From Taklimakanibacter sp050246735 (GTDB lineage: Bacteria; Pseudomonadota; Alphaproteobacteria; Rhizobiales; Aestuariivirgaceae): 64,000 nucleotides of DNA. This document shows positions 51,012-58,368 of the stretch, piece by piece. Position 1 is the first letter of the stretch; each line of letters starts with the position of its first letter. The notes under the pieces are model-generated. The model did no database searches and was not told where the DNA came from. It worked only from the letters and a program-made list of their open reading frames with translations. Position numbers and translations under genes: made by a program. The stretch covers positions 1-64,000 of the forward strand of contig JBFWVM010000009.1 of the NCBI GenBank assembly GCA_050246735.1, written 5' to 3'.

Positions 51012-51965
51012 TCAGTCACGCAGTGAGATTTCACGCAGGCCGTCGGCGAGGAGATTGAGGCCGAGCACCAGCGAGCAGATGGCGAGAGCCGGCCATATCA
51101 TGGCGTTGGCGGCGATGGCGCCGAAGCCGCGCACCTCGGCGATCATCTTGCCCCAGTCCGGATCGGGCGGCGGCAGGCCGAGGCTCAGGAAGCCGAGCAC
51201 CGCGATGGCGATGATGACATAGCCGAGGCGCAGGCAGGCATCGACGATGAGGGGGCCGCGCGCATTCGGCAGCAGTTCGACCAGCATGATGTAGAACGGG
51301 CTTTCGCCGCGCACCTCGGCGGCGGCGATGTAGTCGCGTGTCTTGAGATCGAGCACCAGCCCGCGCACGATGCGCGCCACTTGCGGCGCGGTCCCGAAGG
51401 TGATCGCGACGATGATGATGACGCCCGACACGACGGTGCCGCCGACACCCAGGCTGCCTATATATCGTCCCATCGGGGAATTCGGACCGAAATTCGTCAG
51501 GATGACGAGGAAGAGCACCATCGGCGGGAAGGAGAGGAACACATTGCCGATGAACGAGATCACCTCGTCCCACCAGCCGCCGCGATAGCCGGCCATGACG
51601 CCGAGCAGCATGCCCACCGCATAGGCGACCACCGTGGCGAGGATCGACCAGAACAGGACGAGGCGCGAGCCGTAGATGAGGCGCGAGAGGATGTCGCGCC
51701 CCTTGTCGTCGGTGCCCAGCCAATAGAGGCTGCCGTCGGGAGCGGCCGACATGGCCGGCTTCAGGAGATCGGGCGCCGATTGCGCCAGGGGATCGCGCAA
51801 GGGCAGAAGGTCGGCGCCGAGCGCCATGACGATCCAGAACAGCACCAGGAAGACGCCGACCATGGCGATATAGGATTCGCGCAGGAGCGCGATCGCCTTG
51901 AAAAACCGCACGAGGCCGCTCGGCCTTTTGGGCATCTCGGTCGCCGGTGCTGTCACGTCGCTCAT
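51012..51965 (-). CDS. Peptide-type ABC transporter permease (DppC-like)
   Basis: This is a 317-residue permease with an N-terminal cytoplasmic tail, one membrane segment, an extracytoplasmic loop (LGTDDKGRDILSRLIYGSR is the typical OppC/DppC marker) and five further segments. The EAA loop is AAAEVRGESPFYIMLVELLPN. It pairs with the DppB-like permease encoded 11 bases upstream to form the membrane channel. Confidence 0.93.
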   Translation of the reverse strand: MSDVTAPATEMPKRPSGLVRFFKAIALLRESYIAMVGVFLVLFWIVMALGADLLPLRDPLAQSAPDLLKPAMSAAPDGSLYWLGTDDKGRDILSRLIYGSRLVLFWSILATVVAYAVGMLLGVMAGYRGGWWDEVISFIGNVFLSFPPMVLFLVILTNFGPNSPMGRYIGSLGVGGTVVSGVIIIVAITFGTAPQVARIVRGLVLDLKTRDYIAAAEVRGESPFYIMLVELLPNARGPLIVDACLRLGYVIIAIAVLGFLSLGLPPPDPDWGKMIAEVRGFGAIAANAMIWPALAICSLVLGLNLLADGLREISLRD

Positions 51966-51976
51966 GCGTCATGTCC

Positions 51977-52909
51977 TCACGAGAAGCGAATGCGCGGATT
52001 GAGGTAGGTGTATCCGACATCCGAGATGAACTGCGACAGGACCGCCACGAAGACCGCGACCATGGCGCATGCCGAGACGACATAGGTGTCGCCGAACAGG
52101 GCGGCGTCGTACATGGCCTTGGCGAAGCCGTCATAGGCGAAGAACACTTCGGTGACCACGATGCCGGAGAGCAGATAATTGAGTTGCAGGATCATGACCG
52201 TGAACGGGGCGATGAGCGCGTTGCGCAAGGCATGCTTGACGACCACGCGTTGCGGCGGAAGTCCCTTGAGGATGGCGGTCCGCACATATTGCGAGGTCAT
52301 GACTTCGGCCATGGAAGCGCGCGTCATGCGGGTATAGTAGCCGAAATTGAAGAGCACGAGGGTGGCGACCGGCAGGACGAGCTCCTTCACGCTGAAGCCG
52401 TTGCTGAAGGACGACGAGCCGGGAAACCACTCGAGCCAGTAGACGAAGATGGCGACGAGGAAGGTGGCGGAGGCGAATTCAGGGAAAGACGTCGTGACGA
52501 CGGAAGCGATCGAGATGGTGCGGTCGCGCAGCCCGCCCTCGTTGACGCCGGCCAGCACGCCGAGGATCAGCGAGATGATCGCGGTGATGAGGAAGACGCA
52601 CAGGCCCAGTATCGCGGTGTTGGCGAGCCGCGGCGCCAGGAATTCCAGCACCGGGCGGTTGAACTGCGCCGAGACGTTCCAGTCGCCGGTGAAGAAGCCG
52701 TAGAGCCAGCTGACATAGCGCACGACGAGCGGCCGGTCGTAGCCGTTGTCCGCGAGCCACTGCAACCGGCCTTCCATCGGCGAATAGGGGCCGAGCACGC
52801 GCGCGGCGAGCGCCAGCTTGTCTCCCTCGAATATGAGGAAGAGCAGGACCGAGATCACGATCATGATCAGAATCATCGACGCCAGGCGCCGGCCGGCCAG
52901 TAGCAGCAT
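51977..52909 (-). CDS. Peptide-type ABC transporter permease (DppB-like)
   Basis: This is a 310-residue permease with six membrane segments. The first segment (MLLLAGRRLASMILIMIVISVLLFLIF) and the DRPLVVRYVSWLYGFFTGDW loop are DppB/OppB markers; the EAA loop lies in RTAILKGLPPQRVVVKHALRNALIAPFTV. First gene of the five-gene operon, with GGGTGAGGGG directly before the ATG. A short gap (52910-53007) separates it from the HU terminator. Confidence 0.93.
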   Translation of the reverse strand: MLLLAGRRLASMILIMIVISVLLFLIFEGDKLALAARVLGPYSPMEGRLQWLADNGYDRPLVVRYVSWLYGFFTGDWNVSAQFNRPVLEFLAPRLANTAILGLCVFLITAIISLILGVLAGVNEGGLRDRTISIASVVTTSFPEFASATFLVAIFVYWLEWFPGSSSFSNGFSVKELVLPVATLVLFNFGYYTRMTRASMAEVMTSQYVRTAILKGLPPQRVVVKHALRNALIAPFTVMILQLNYLLSGIVVTEVFFAYDGFAKAMYDAALFGDTYVVSACAMVAVFVAVLSQFISDVGYTYLNPRIRFS

Positions 52910-53007
52910 CCCCTCACCCTGTCGTTTTTGTTCTTGTTGGGGAGGATGATAGAATCATTCAAACAAGCGAAGCAAGCGTTAGCGACGCTCGACATCTCAA
53001 AAACGAA

Positions 53008-53035
53008 ACGGTCTCGCGATTTTTCGCGAGACCGT
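53008..53035 (-). terminator. Intrinsic terminator of the HU gene
   Basis: ACGGTCTCGCG (53008-53018) and CGCGAGACCGT (53025-53035) form a perfect 11-bp stem with a 6-base loop. On the minus strand it is followed by TTCGTTTTTGAG. It lies 25 bases beyond the HU stop codon. Confidence 0.9.
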
Positions 53036-53060
53036 CTTCACATCGCAGCTGGCGGAAGCG

Positions 53061-53354
53061 TCAGATGGCTTCCTTGAGCTCCTTGGCGGCGCGGAAGGCG
53101 ACTTTCTTCGACGCCTTGATCTTGATGGCTTCGCCAGTGGCAGGGTTGCGGCCCATGCGCGCCGGACGCTTGCGGACCTGCAGGATGCCGAGCCCGGTCA
53201 CGCGCACCTTGTTGCCCTTCTTCAGGTGCTTGACGGTGAGATCGACGAAGGCGCCGAGGAATTCCGCCGCGGCCTTCTTCGACATCTCGTGCTTCTCGGC
53301 AAGTTCCGCTGCCACTTTGGACAGGGGAATCGTCACCACTTTATCATCAGCCAT
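53061..53354 (-). CDS. HU family DNA-binding protein
   Basis: This is a 97-residue histone-like protein. The N-terminal helical dimerisation part includes LSKVAAELAEKHEMSKKAAAEFLG; the beta arm contains KRPARMGRNPATGEAIKIKASKK, with the conserved RNPxTG turn that intercalates in DNA. It is slightly longer than E. coli HU, with a short N-terminal extension (MADDKVVTIP). Monocistronic: its own strong terminator is at 53008-53035 and a hairpin-bearing leader lies upstream. Confidence 0.95.
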   Translation of the reverse strand: MADDKVVTIPLSKVAAELAEKHEMSKKAAAEFLGAFVDLTVKHLKKGNKVRVTGLGILQVRKRPARMGRNPATGEAIKIKASKKVAFRAAKELKEAI

Positions 53355-53415
53355 ATATATGCTCCTTGCTTGCTGAACAGAGTAAAGCGAGCCCTAGCGC
53401 ATGCTTTGATTCGTG

Positions 53416-53439
53416 AAAACCCTTATTTTCAAGGGTTTT
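53416..53439. promoter_or_regulatory. Palindromic hairpin upstream of the HU gene
   Basis: AAAACCCTT (53416-53424) and AAGGGTTTT (53431-53439) form a perfect 9-bp inverted repeat with a 6-base loop, 62-85 bases before the HU start. Its AT content stands out. It could be an operator, a promoter-overlapping palindrome or a leader hairpin. The rest of the 278-base gap (53355-53632) holds a terminator and no gene that I can support. Confidence 0.45.
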
Positions 53440-53571
53440 TGCGCCGCACATGCTGAAAAACGCCCATTTGGCGGGCTAAATCCGCTCCTCCTCCTGCCAA
53501 GCCGGCCCCTCGCGGCTCTTGCGTTCCTCGGACCCGTCTCTGGAAAAGCAGGAAAATCGGGCAAAAAAACA

Positions 53572-53597
53572 GCAGGATGGGATTTGACCCATCCTGC
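53572..53597 (-). terminator. Intrinsic terminator of the desaturase/FAD-oxidoreductase operon
   Basis: GCAGGATGGG (53572-53581) and CCCATCCTGC (53588-53597) form a perfect 10-bp stem with a 6-base loop; on the minus strand it is followed by TGTTTTTTTG. It lies 35 bases after the FAD-oxidoreductase stop codon. Confidence 0.92.
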
Positions 53598-53632
53598 CTT
53601 GCCGCCACCGGTCGCGGGCTTGGAGTCGCTTT

Positions 53633-54982
53633 TCAGACCCAGGGGCAGTTGGAATTGCGGTCGCCGAAGGTCCTGCCCTGGGCGAAGCGGGTGAAGGCGA
53701 AGGGCGCGAGTTCCGGCACCGGCTCGCCCGAGACGAGATGGCGGGCGACCAGCTTGCCGACGCCGATCATCTTGTAGCCGTGGTTGGAGTCGGCGATCAT
53801 ATAGCCGTTGTCGGCGACCCAGTCGAAGATCGGCACCGAATCCGGCGTGAAGGCGCCGATGCCGCCGTTGCGCCGCTGCTTGAACTGGCTGCCATAGTTC
53901 TTGAAGCGGTCGAACAGATAGGCGAGCGTCGCCATGTAATAGTCCTTGAACCAGGGATCGGCCTGGTAGAGGTCGTTGGCGTGGCCATAAGGGTCGAGCA
54001 CCGCCTTCGGCCCCATCTTGATCGGAATGGTGCCGCCCTGGACGCCGGGCGCGCCGGCGCGCTCGGCGGCATAGCGCACATACATGTAGAAGTGCTGGTC
54101 GGGGAATTGATGGCCGTCTTCGGTGATGACCGGGGTGTTCATCAGCTCGACATGGAGGACCGGCGGATCCTTGTCGTCGCCGCTGCGGTACTTGTCGCCG
54201 TCCTTGAGCAGCACTTCGCCCTCGAGCAGGCGCCAATAGGTCCACATGTCGGCATCCTTGACGACGCCGCCGTCGGGGTAGCGCATGTCGAGCTTGTCGG
54301 GCAGGCCGAGCCAGTCCCAGTGCCTGGTGATCCAGGCGCCGGCGCAGATCACCACCGCATCGGCCTTGACCGTGCCCTCCGACGTGCGCACTCCGGCGAT
54401 GCGGCCGTTCTGCATGTCGTAGCCGTCGACCGAGATGCCGGCGAAGGAGCGCACGCCCCACTGGTCGCATTTCTCCTTGAGGGCGCGGACCGCGGTATGG
54501 GTGCCGGCATAGCCCGAGGGAATCTCATGCAGCACGACATCGGCGCGTTCGACGTTGAAGTCGGGCCAGATCTTCTTGAGGAAGCTCTTGGCCTCCTTGC
54601 CGACATACATGTCCGACTTGTAGCCGGCGGCGTTCTGGCTCTTGTGCATCTTCTCGTAGTCGGCCTGCTGGTTGCCTTCGCCGACCGATACGTAGCCGAC
54701 CTGCTGGAAGCCGAAGTTGACGGGGTCCGATTCCCATACGTCGACCGAATGGCGCAGGATGTTGTGGATGGGAGACGTCATGTAGAGATTGCGCACGCAG
54801 CCGCAGGCGATGCCGGTGGCGCCGGCCCCGGGGCCGGTCTTGTCGATGAGCACCACGTCCGAGCCCCGGCCCTTGCCCGAGCGCTCGAGCTCCATCGCCA
54901 GGTGCCAGGCGGTCGACATGCCATGCATGCCCATGCCGATGACGACATAGGCGGCCGATTCCGGTAAGTGCGCGGTGGTCAT
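53633..54982 (-). CDS. FAD-dependent oxidoreductase of the DAO (sarcosine oxidase-like) family
   Basis: This is a 449-residue flavoprotein. The dinucleotide motif is VIGMGMHGMSTA (G16, G18, G21), with LIDKTGPGAGATG for FAD ribose/adenine. ADAVVICAGAW is the second FAD strand and GAFTPDSVPIFDWV...GYMIADSNHGYKMIGVGK is the C-terminal FAD contact. The sequence is most like amine/amino acid oxidases acting on N-methylated or secondary amines. Start at 54982 (MTTAHLP). Downstream of a di-iron desaturase gene by 32 bases and closed by a strong terminator. Actual substrate unknown. Confidence 0.85.
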   Translation of the reverse strand: MTTAHLPESAAYVVIGMGMHGMSTAWHLAMELERSGKGRGSDVVLIDKTGPGAGATGIACGCVRNLYMTSPIHNILRHSVDVWESDPVNFGFQQVGYVSVGEGNQQADYEKMHKSQNAAGYKSDMYVGKEAKSFLKKIWPDFNVERADVVLHEIPSGYAGTHTAVRALKEKCDQWGVRSFAGISVDGYDMQNGRIAGVRTSEGTVKADAVVICAGAWITRHWDWLGLPDKLDMRYPDGGVVKDADMWTYWRLLEGEVLLKDGDKYRSGDDKDPPVLHVELMNTPVITEDGHQFPDQHFYMYVRYAAERAGAPGVQGGTIPIKMGPKAVLDPYGHANDLYQADPWFKDYYMATLAYLFDRFKNYGSQFKQRRNGGIGAFTPDSVPIFDWVADNGYMIADSNHGYKMIGVGKLVARHLVSGEPVPELAPFAFTRFAQGRTFGDRNSNCPWV

Positions 54983-55014
54983 GGATTCTCTCCGTAGACT
55001 GAATGAAATAGGGA

Positions 55015-55932
55015 TCACTTGATGAGCGGATGGGCGACCGGCTCCTTCGGCCGCAGGAAATAGCGCCGGAAGATCTCCCCATAGCCGTTCATGCGGTAGC
55101 CGTTGTTCTTGGCGACGAGGGCGTCGCGCTCCGAGCGGTAATAGGCCGGCAGCTCGTACCAGGGAAGCCTCGGCCGCGTGTGATGGGCGACATGCAGGTT
55201 GTTGTTGAGGAACAGCAACGCCCAGAAGGGCGAGGCTTCGACGATGATGGTGCGTTCGCCTTCCTGCTCCGCCGCCTGGTGCTCGCAGAAGGAGCGCACC
55301 AGCATGAGGGCGATGCCCGGATAGGCGAGGAGCAGGACGTACTGCCAGAAGGCGATGCCGCACACGTGGAGCGCATAGACGAGGGTCACCGCGCAGGCCG
55401 GGACATGGAGCAGCCAGGCCTGGATGATCTCGCGGTCGCGCTTGAGCATGGCGAGCGCCTCCGACGACCAGAAGCGGATCGAGGCGATGAGCGGCCCCAT
55501 GATCATGCGGCCGGCGAGCGTGTTGTTGAGGGTGTAGAGCTGCTTCATCGGCGCGGGCAGCGCCGCCCAATGGCCGGGCAGAAGGTAGTAGGATTCGGGA
55601 TCGAGCTGCGGGTCGGTCAGATGCTCGTCATTGTGATGGGTGAGATGCAGCTTGCGATAGCGCCGATACGGGAACCAGAGGCTGGGATTGATCGACACCA
55701 GGAGCTCGTTGACGAGCCGGTTGCGGGTCGGATGGCCGTGCAGCGCCTCATGCTGCAGCGAGCCGTGCAAGGCGATGAGATAAGCCCCGATCGGGGTCGC
55801 GATCCACCAGGGCAGCCTGGTGAAGAACCACATCAGGATGGCGAGGAGCGCATATGTCGCGGCGATGAGCGCCATTGTCGGCCACTCGATGCGGAGCGGC
55901 TTGGCGGTTTCGATCTCGCGAGGCAGGACCAT
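55015..55932 (-). CDS. Membrane di-iron fatty acid desaturase/hydroxylase family protein
   Basis: This is a 305-residue membrane enzyme. The three histidine clusters are complete: HGSLQHEALHGH (H56, H61, H65), HLTHH (H96, H99, H100) and HVAHH (H247, H250, H251). Several membrane segments flank them. Relatives desaturate fatty acyl chains or hydroxylate alkyl compounds. It is the first gene of an operon with an FAD amine-oxidase-like gene, which suggests oxidation of an amine-containing compound and not ordinary lipid desaturation; this is inference. Divergent from an XRE regulator across 101 bases containing a perfect palindrome. Confidence 0.88.
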   Translation of the reverse strand: MVLPREIETAKPLRIEWPTMALIAATYALLAILMWFFTRLPWWIATPIGAYLIALHGSLQHEALHGHPTRNRLVNELLVSINPSLWFPYRRYRKLHLTHHNDEHLTDPQLDPESYYLLPGHWAALPAPMKQLYTLNNTLAGRMIMGPLIASIRFWSSEALAMLKRDREIIQAWLLHVPACAVTLVYALHVCGIAFWQYVLLLAYPGIALMLVRSFCEHQAAEQEGERTIIVEASPFWALLFLNNNLHVAHHTRPRLPWYELPAYYRSERDALVAKNNGYRMNGYGEIFRRYFLRPKEPVAHPLIK

Positions 55933-55970
55933 TCCTGCCTTATAAGCGTATCACGCTTTACTCACCATGC

Positions 55971-55986
55971 GATTATGCGCATAATC
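55971..55986. promoter_or_regulatory. Perfect 16-bp palindrome in the divergent promoter
   Basis: GATTATGCGCATAATC is an exact palindrome located 39 bases before the desaturase start (minus) and 48 bases before the XRE regulator start (plus). An AAGCG/CGCTT inverted repeat at 55944-55958 and TTGTAAACAA just before the regulator start lie close by. It is a strong operator candidate for the XRE protein. Confidence 0.6.
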
Positions 55987-56033
55987 TGTTTATTGTGATC
56001 CGCATCCGCGTCCTCTGGTGACGATTGTAAACA

Positions 56034-56879
56034 ATGCAGAAGCGCGACACGTCCGATATTTTTCGGCAGAGGCTTTCGGCCCTGATCGAGCGTTCCGGCT
56101 TGTCGCGGGCGCAGTTCGCCACCCGGGCAGGGCTGGACCGGTCCACCTTGTCGCAACTTCTATCTGACGTAAACATAAGATTGCCTCGAACTGAAACCAT
56201 CGCCCGGATAGCCGCCCGGCATACGGTTTCCATCGACTGGCTGCTGGGCCTGTCGCAGCAGGATCAGGTGGCGGCCGATATCGTCTCCCAGCTCGCCATC
56301 GAGCCTGACGCCGGGAGCCCTGCCGACGAGCGGCTGCTGCGCTGGCATGAGGAAGCGCGCGGCTTCAAGATCCGCTATGTGCCCGCAACCTTGCCCGACC
56401 AGGTGAAGACCGAGGCGGTGATCGCCCATGAGACGGGCAGGCTCGATGAAACCGCCGCCAAGGCCTGGGCGGGCATCGCGCGGGCCCGCATCGTCCATGC
56501 CAGACGCAGCGAGCATGAGATCGAGGTCTGCTCGCCGCTGCAGGGCCTCGATGGCTTCGCTCGGGGCGAGGGGATCTGGCGCGGCCTGTCCCCGGCCGAC
56601 CGCCTCGCCCAGCTCGAGCAGGCGGCGCGGTTCACCGACGACCTTTATCCGGCCTACCGCTGGTTCCTCTTCGACAATCGCGAGCGTTTTGCCGTGCCCT
56701 ATACGGTGTTCGGCCCCTTGCGCGCGGCCATTTATGTCGGCGACATGTATTTCGTCTTCACCTCGACCGAGCATATCCGCGAGCTTTCGCGTCACTTCGA
56801 CAACCTCATTCGCAATGCCCGTATCCAGCCCAACGAGACAAGCCGCTATGTCCGCAGCCTCATCGACGAGGTCCGATGA
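56034..56879 (+). CDS. XRE family regulator with ligand-sensing C-terminal domain
   Basis: This is a 281-residue protein. The HTH occupies about residues 8-70 (FRQRLSALIERSGLSRAQFATRAGLDRSTLSQLLSD), and the C-terminal part (about 105-281) is predicted alpha/beta with KIRYVPATLPDQVKTEAVI and YTVFGPLRAAIYVGDMYFVF, a pattern consistent with a sensor domain. It is translationally coupled (ATGA) to a PhnD-like binding protein gene. Divergent from the desaturase operon, which it probably controls through the palindrome at 55971-55986. Confidence 0.83.
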   Translation: MQKRDTSDIFRQRLSALIERSGLSRAQFATRAGLDRSTLSQLLSDVNIRLPRTETIARIAARHTVSIDWLLGLSQQDQVAADIVSQLAIEPDAGSPADERLLRWHEEARGFKIRYVPATLPDQVKTEAVIAHETGRLDETAAKAWAGIARARIVHARRSEHEIEVCSPLQGLDGFARGEGIWRGLSPADRLAQLEQAARFTDDLYPAYRWFLFDNRERFAVPYTVFGPLRAAIYVGDMYFVFTSTEHIRELSRHFDNLIRNARIQPNETSRYVRSLIDEVR

Positions 56880-57646
56880 CCATTTCGCTGCCCATGTATG
56901 ACTGGCCGGAAGTCCGCGGCGCAACGGACGCCTGGGCGCAAGGCATCCTCAGGCATCTGGGCTGCGAGAACGCGGCACTCGACCGTAATCCCGATTATTT
57001 TTCCGGATGGCGCCGTGCCGACCTTCTCTTCAGCCAGACCTGCGGCTTTCCCTTCACGCATGAATTCCGCGGCAGGCTCGGCTATGTCGCGACCCCCCAT
57101 TATGCCGTTCCCGGCTGCGAGGGGCCGCGTTACTGCAGCCTCGTCTTCGCGCGCGAGCACCGGCCGCTGGCCGGCTTCCGCGGCAGCCGTGCCGCCATCA
57201 ACAATCCCGATTCGATGTCCGGCATGCTGGCGCTCAAGCTCGTCTTCGCGAGCCATGCCGAAAGCGGCCGCTTCTTCTCGCGAGTGATCGAGACCGGCCG
57301 CCATGTCGGCTCCATGATCGCCGTGCGCGACCGGCAGGCCGATGTCTGCGCGATCGACGCCGTCTGCGTCGCACTGGCGCGGCGCTACCGGCCGGACTGT
57401 CTGGAAGGCCTCGTCGAGATCGCCCGTTCGCCGCTGGTGCCCGGCCTTCCCTTCGTGACGGCCGGCCATCGCGACCCGACGGACCTGCGCCGGGCGCTCG
57501 TCCACGCCTTTGCCGATCCGGACCTGGCGCAGGCGCGCGAGGCGCTTTTCCTCGATCGCCATTCCGTCCTTGCCGACGACGCCTATGATCTTATCCTGGG
57601 CCTCGAACGGCAGATGGAAGAAACCGGCGGACTGAGGCTCGCATGA
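56876..57646 (+). CDS. PhnD-like substrate-binding protein without export signal
   Basis: This is a 256-residue periplasmic-binding-protein fold of the phosphonate PhnD family (LPMYDWPEVRGATDAWAQGI, LLFSQTCGFPFTHEFRGRLG, VATPHYAVPGCEGPRYCSLV). The chain begins directly with the first strand: there is no signal peptide and no membrane segment, so the protein should stay in the cytoplasm. No permease or ATPase gene is adjacent. Sandwiched between an XRE regulator and a GST gene by four-base overlaps, it is more likely an intracellular ligand sensor or enzyme-like binder than a transporter part. Confidence 0.82.
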   Translation: MTISLPMYDWPEVRGATDAWAQGILRHLGCENAALDRNPDYFSGWRRADLLFSQTCGFPFTHEFRGRLGYVATPHYAVPGCEGPRYCSLVFAREHRPLAGFRGSRAAINNPDSMSGMLALKLVFASHAESGRFFSRVIETGRHVGSMIAVRDRQADVCAIDAVCVALARRYRPDCLEGLVEIARSPLVPGLPFVTAGHRDPTDLRRALVHAFADPDLAQAREALFLDRHSVLADDAYDLILGLERQMEETGGLRLA

Positions 57647-58275
57647 TCGATCTTTACACATGGAGCACGCCCAACGGGCGCAAGATATCGATTGCGCTCG
57701 AGGAGATGGGGCTCGCCTACGCCGTCCATCCGGTCGATATCGGCAAGGACGAGCAGTTTGCGCCGGCCTTCGTGAAAATCTCGCCGAACAACAAGATCCC
57801 CGCGATCGTCGATCGCGACAATGATCAGAGCATCTTCGAGTCGGGCGCCATCCTGATGTATCTCGGCGACAAGACCGGCAAGCTTTATCCGGGCGAGGCG
57901 AGGGCGCGCATTCGCGTCCACGAGTGGCTGATGTGGCAGATGTCGGCGGTAGGCCCGTTTCTGGGCCGTGCTCATTATTTCCTGCACTACAATGCCGGCA
58001 AGGCGCCTTTCGCCGAAGCCTGGTTCGAGGCCGAGGCCCATCGGATCTACGGCGTGCTCGACCGTCTGCTCGACGGCAGCGAATTCATGTGCGGCGATTA
58101 TTCGATCGCCGACATCGCGACCTTCCCCTGGATCGCGCGCTTCGCATGGCAGAGGATCGATCTCGCGAAGTACCCCCATGTGCGGCGCTGGTATTGCGCG
58201 CTCGCGGCGCGGCCGGCCGTCATCAAGGGCTACAAGGTGCCCGATGCCGGGGCTGAAATCCCGGAGGCGGGATAG
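57643..58275 (+). CDS. Glutathione S-transferase (YfcG/YghU-like)
   Basis: This is a 210-residue GST. The N-terminal thioredoxin-like domain has YTWSTPNGRKISIALEEMG (Nu-class start), NNKIPAIVD with the cis-proline, and ESGAILMYLG for the glutathione gamma-glutamyl contact. The helical domain has the DYSIADIATFPW N-capping motif. Nu-class enzymes use two glutathiones and reduce disulfide bonds. It overlaps the PhnD-like gene (ATGA) and is followed by a composite palindromic repeat that separates it from a convergent second GST gene. Confidence 0.9.
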   Translation: MIDLYTWSTPNGRKISIALEEMGLAYAVHPVDIGKDEQFAPAFVKISPNNKIPAIVDRDNDQSIFESGAILMYLGDKTGKLYPGEARARIRVHEWLMWQMSAVGPFLGRAHYFLHYNAGKAPFAEAWFEAEAHRIYGVLDRLLDGSEFMCGDYSIADIATFPWIARFAWQRIDLAKYPHVRRWYCALAARPAVIKGYKVPDAGAEIPEAG

Positions 58276-58322
58276 CGCATGATCCGGAAAAGTGGATGCC
58301 GGTTTTCCGAAAGATCATGCGC
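58275..58322. repeat. Palindromic intergenic repeat (RIME-like), variant of the 4000 region element
   Basis: Outer arms GCGCATGAT (58275-58283) and ATCATGCGC (58314-58322) enclose inner arms CCGGAAAA and TTTTCCG around GTGGATGCCGG. Position for position it aligns with the element at 4000-4043 (both 44 bases from GCAT to ATGC), but the outer arms differ (GCATGAT versus GCATCGG) and each stays self-complementary. Confidence 0.8.
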
Positions 58323-58335
58323 GGACAAAATGATG

Positions 58336-58365
58336 AAGCGTGATGGCGCTTCACCCATCACGCTT
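58336..58365. terminator. Second palindrome between convergent GST genes
   Basis: AAGCGTGATGG (58336-58346) and CCATCACGCTT (58355-58365) form a perfect 11-bp stem with an 8-base loop. It lies 14 bases after the RIME-like palindrome and just before the stop of the convergent gene. The pair of palindromes resembles the two-stem layout of rhizobial RIME1 elements and may serve as a bidirectional transcription stop; no T-run. Confidence 0.55.
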
Positions 58366-58368
58366 TAG

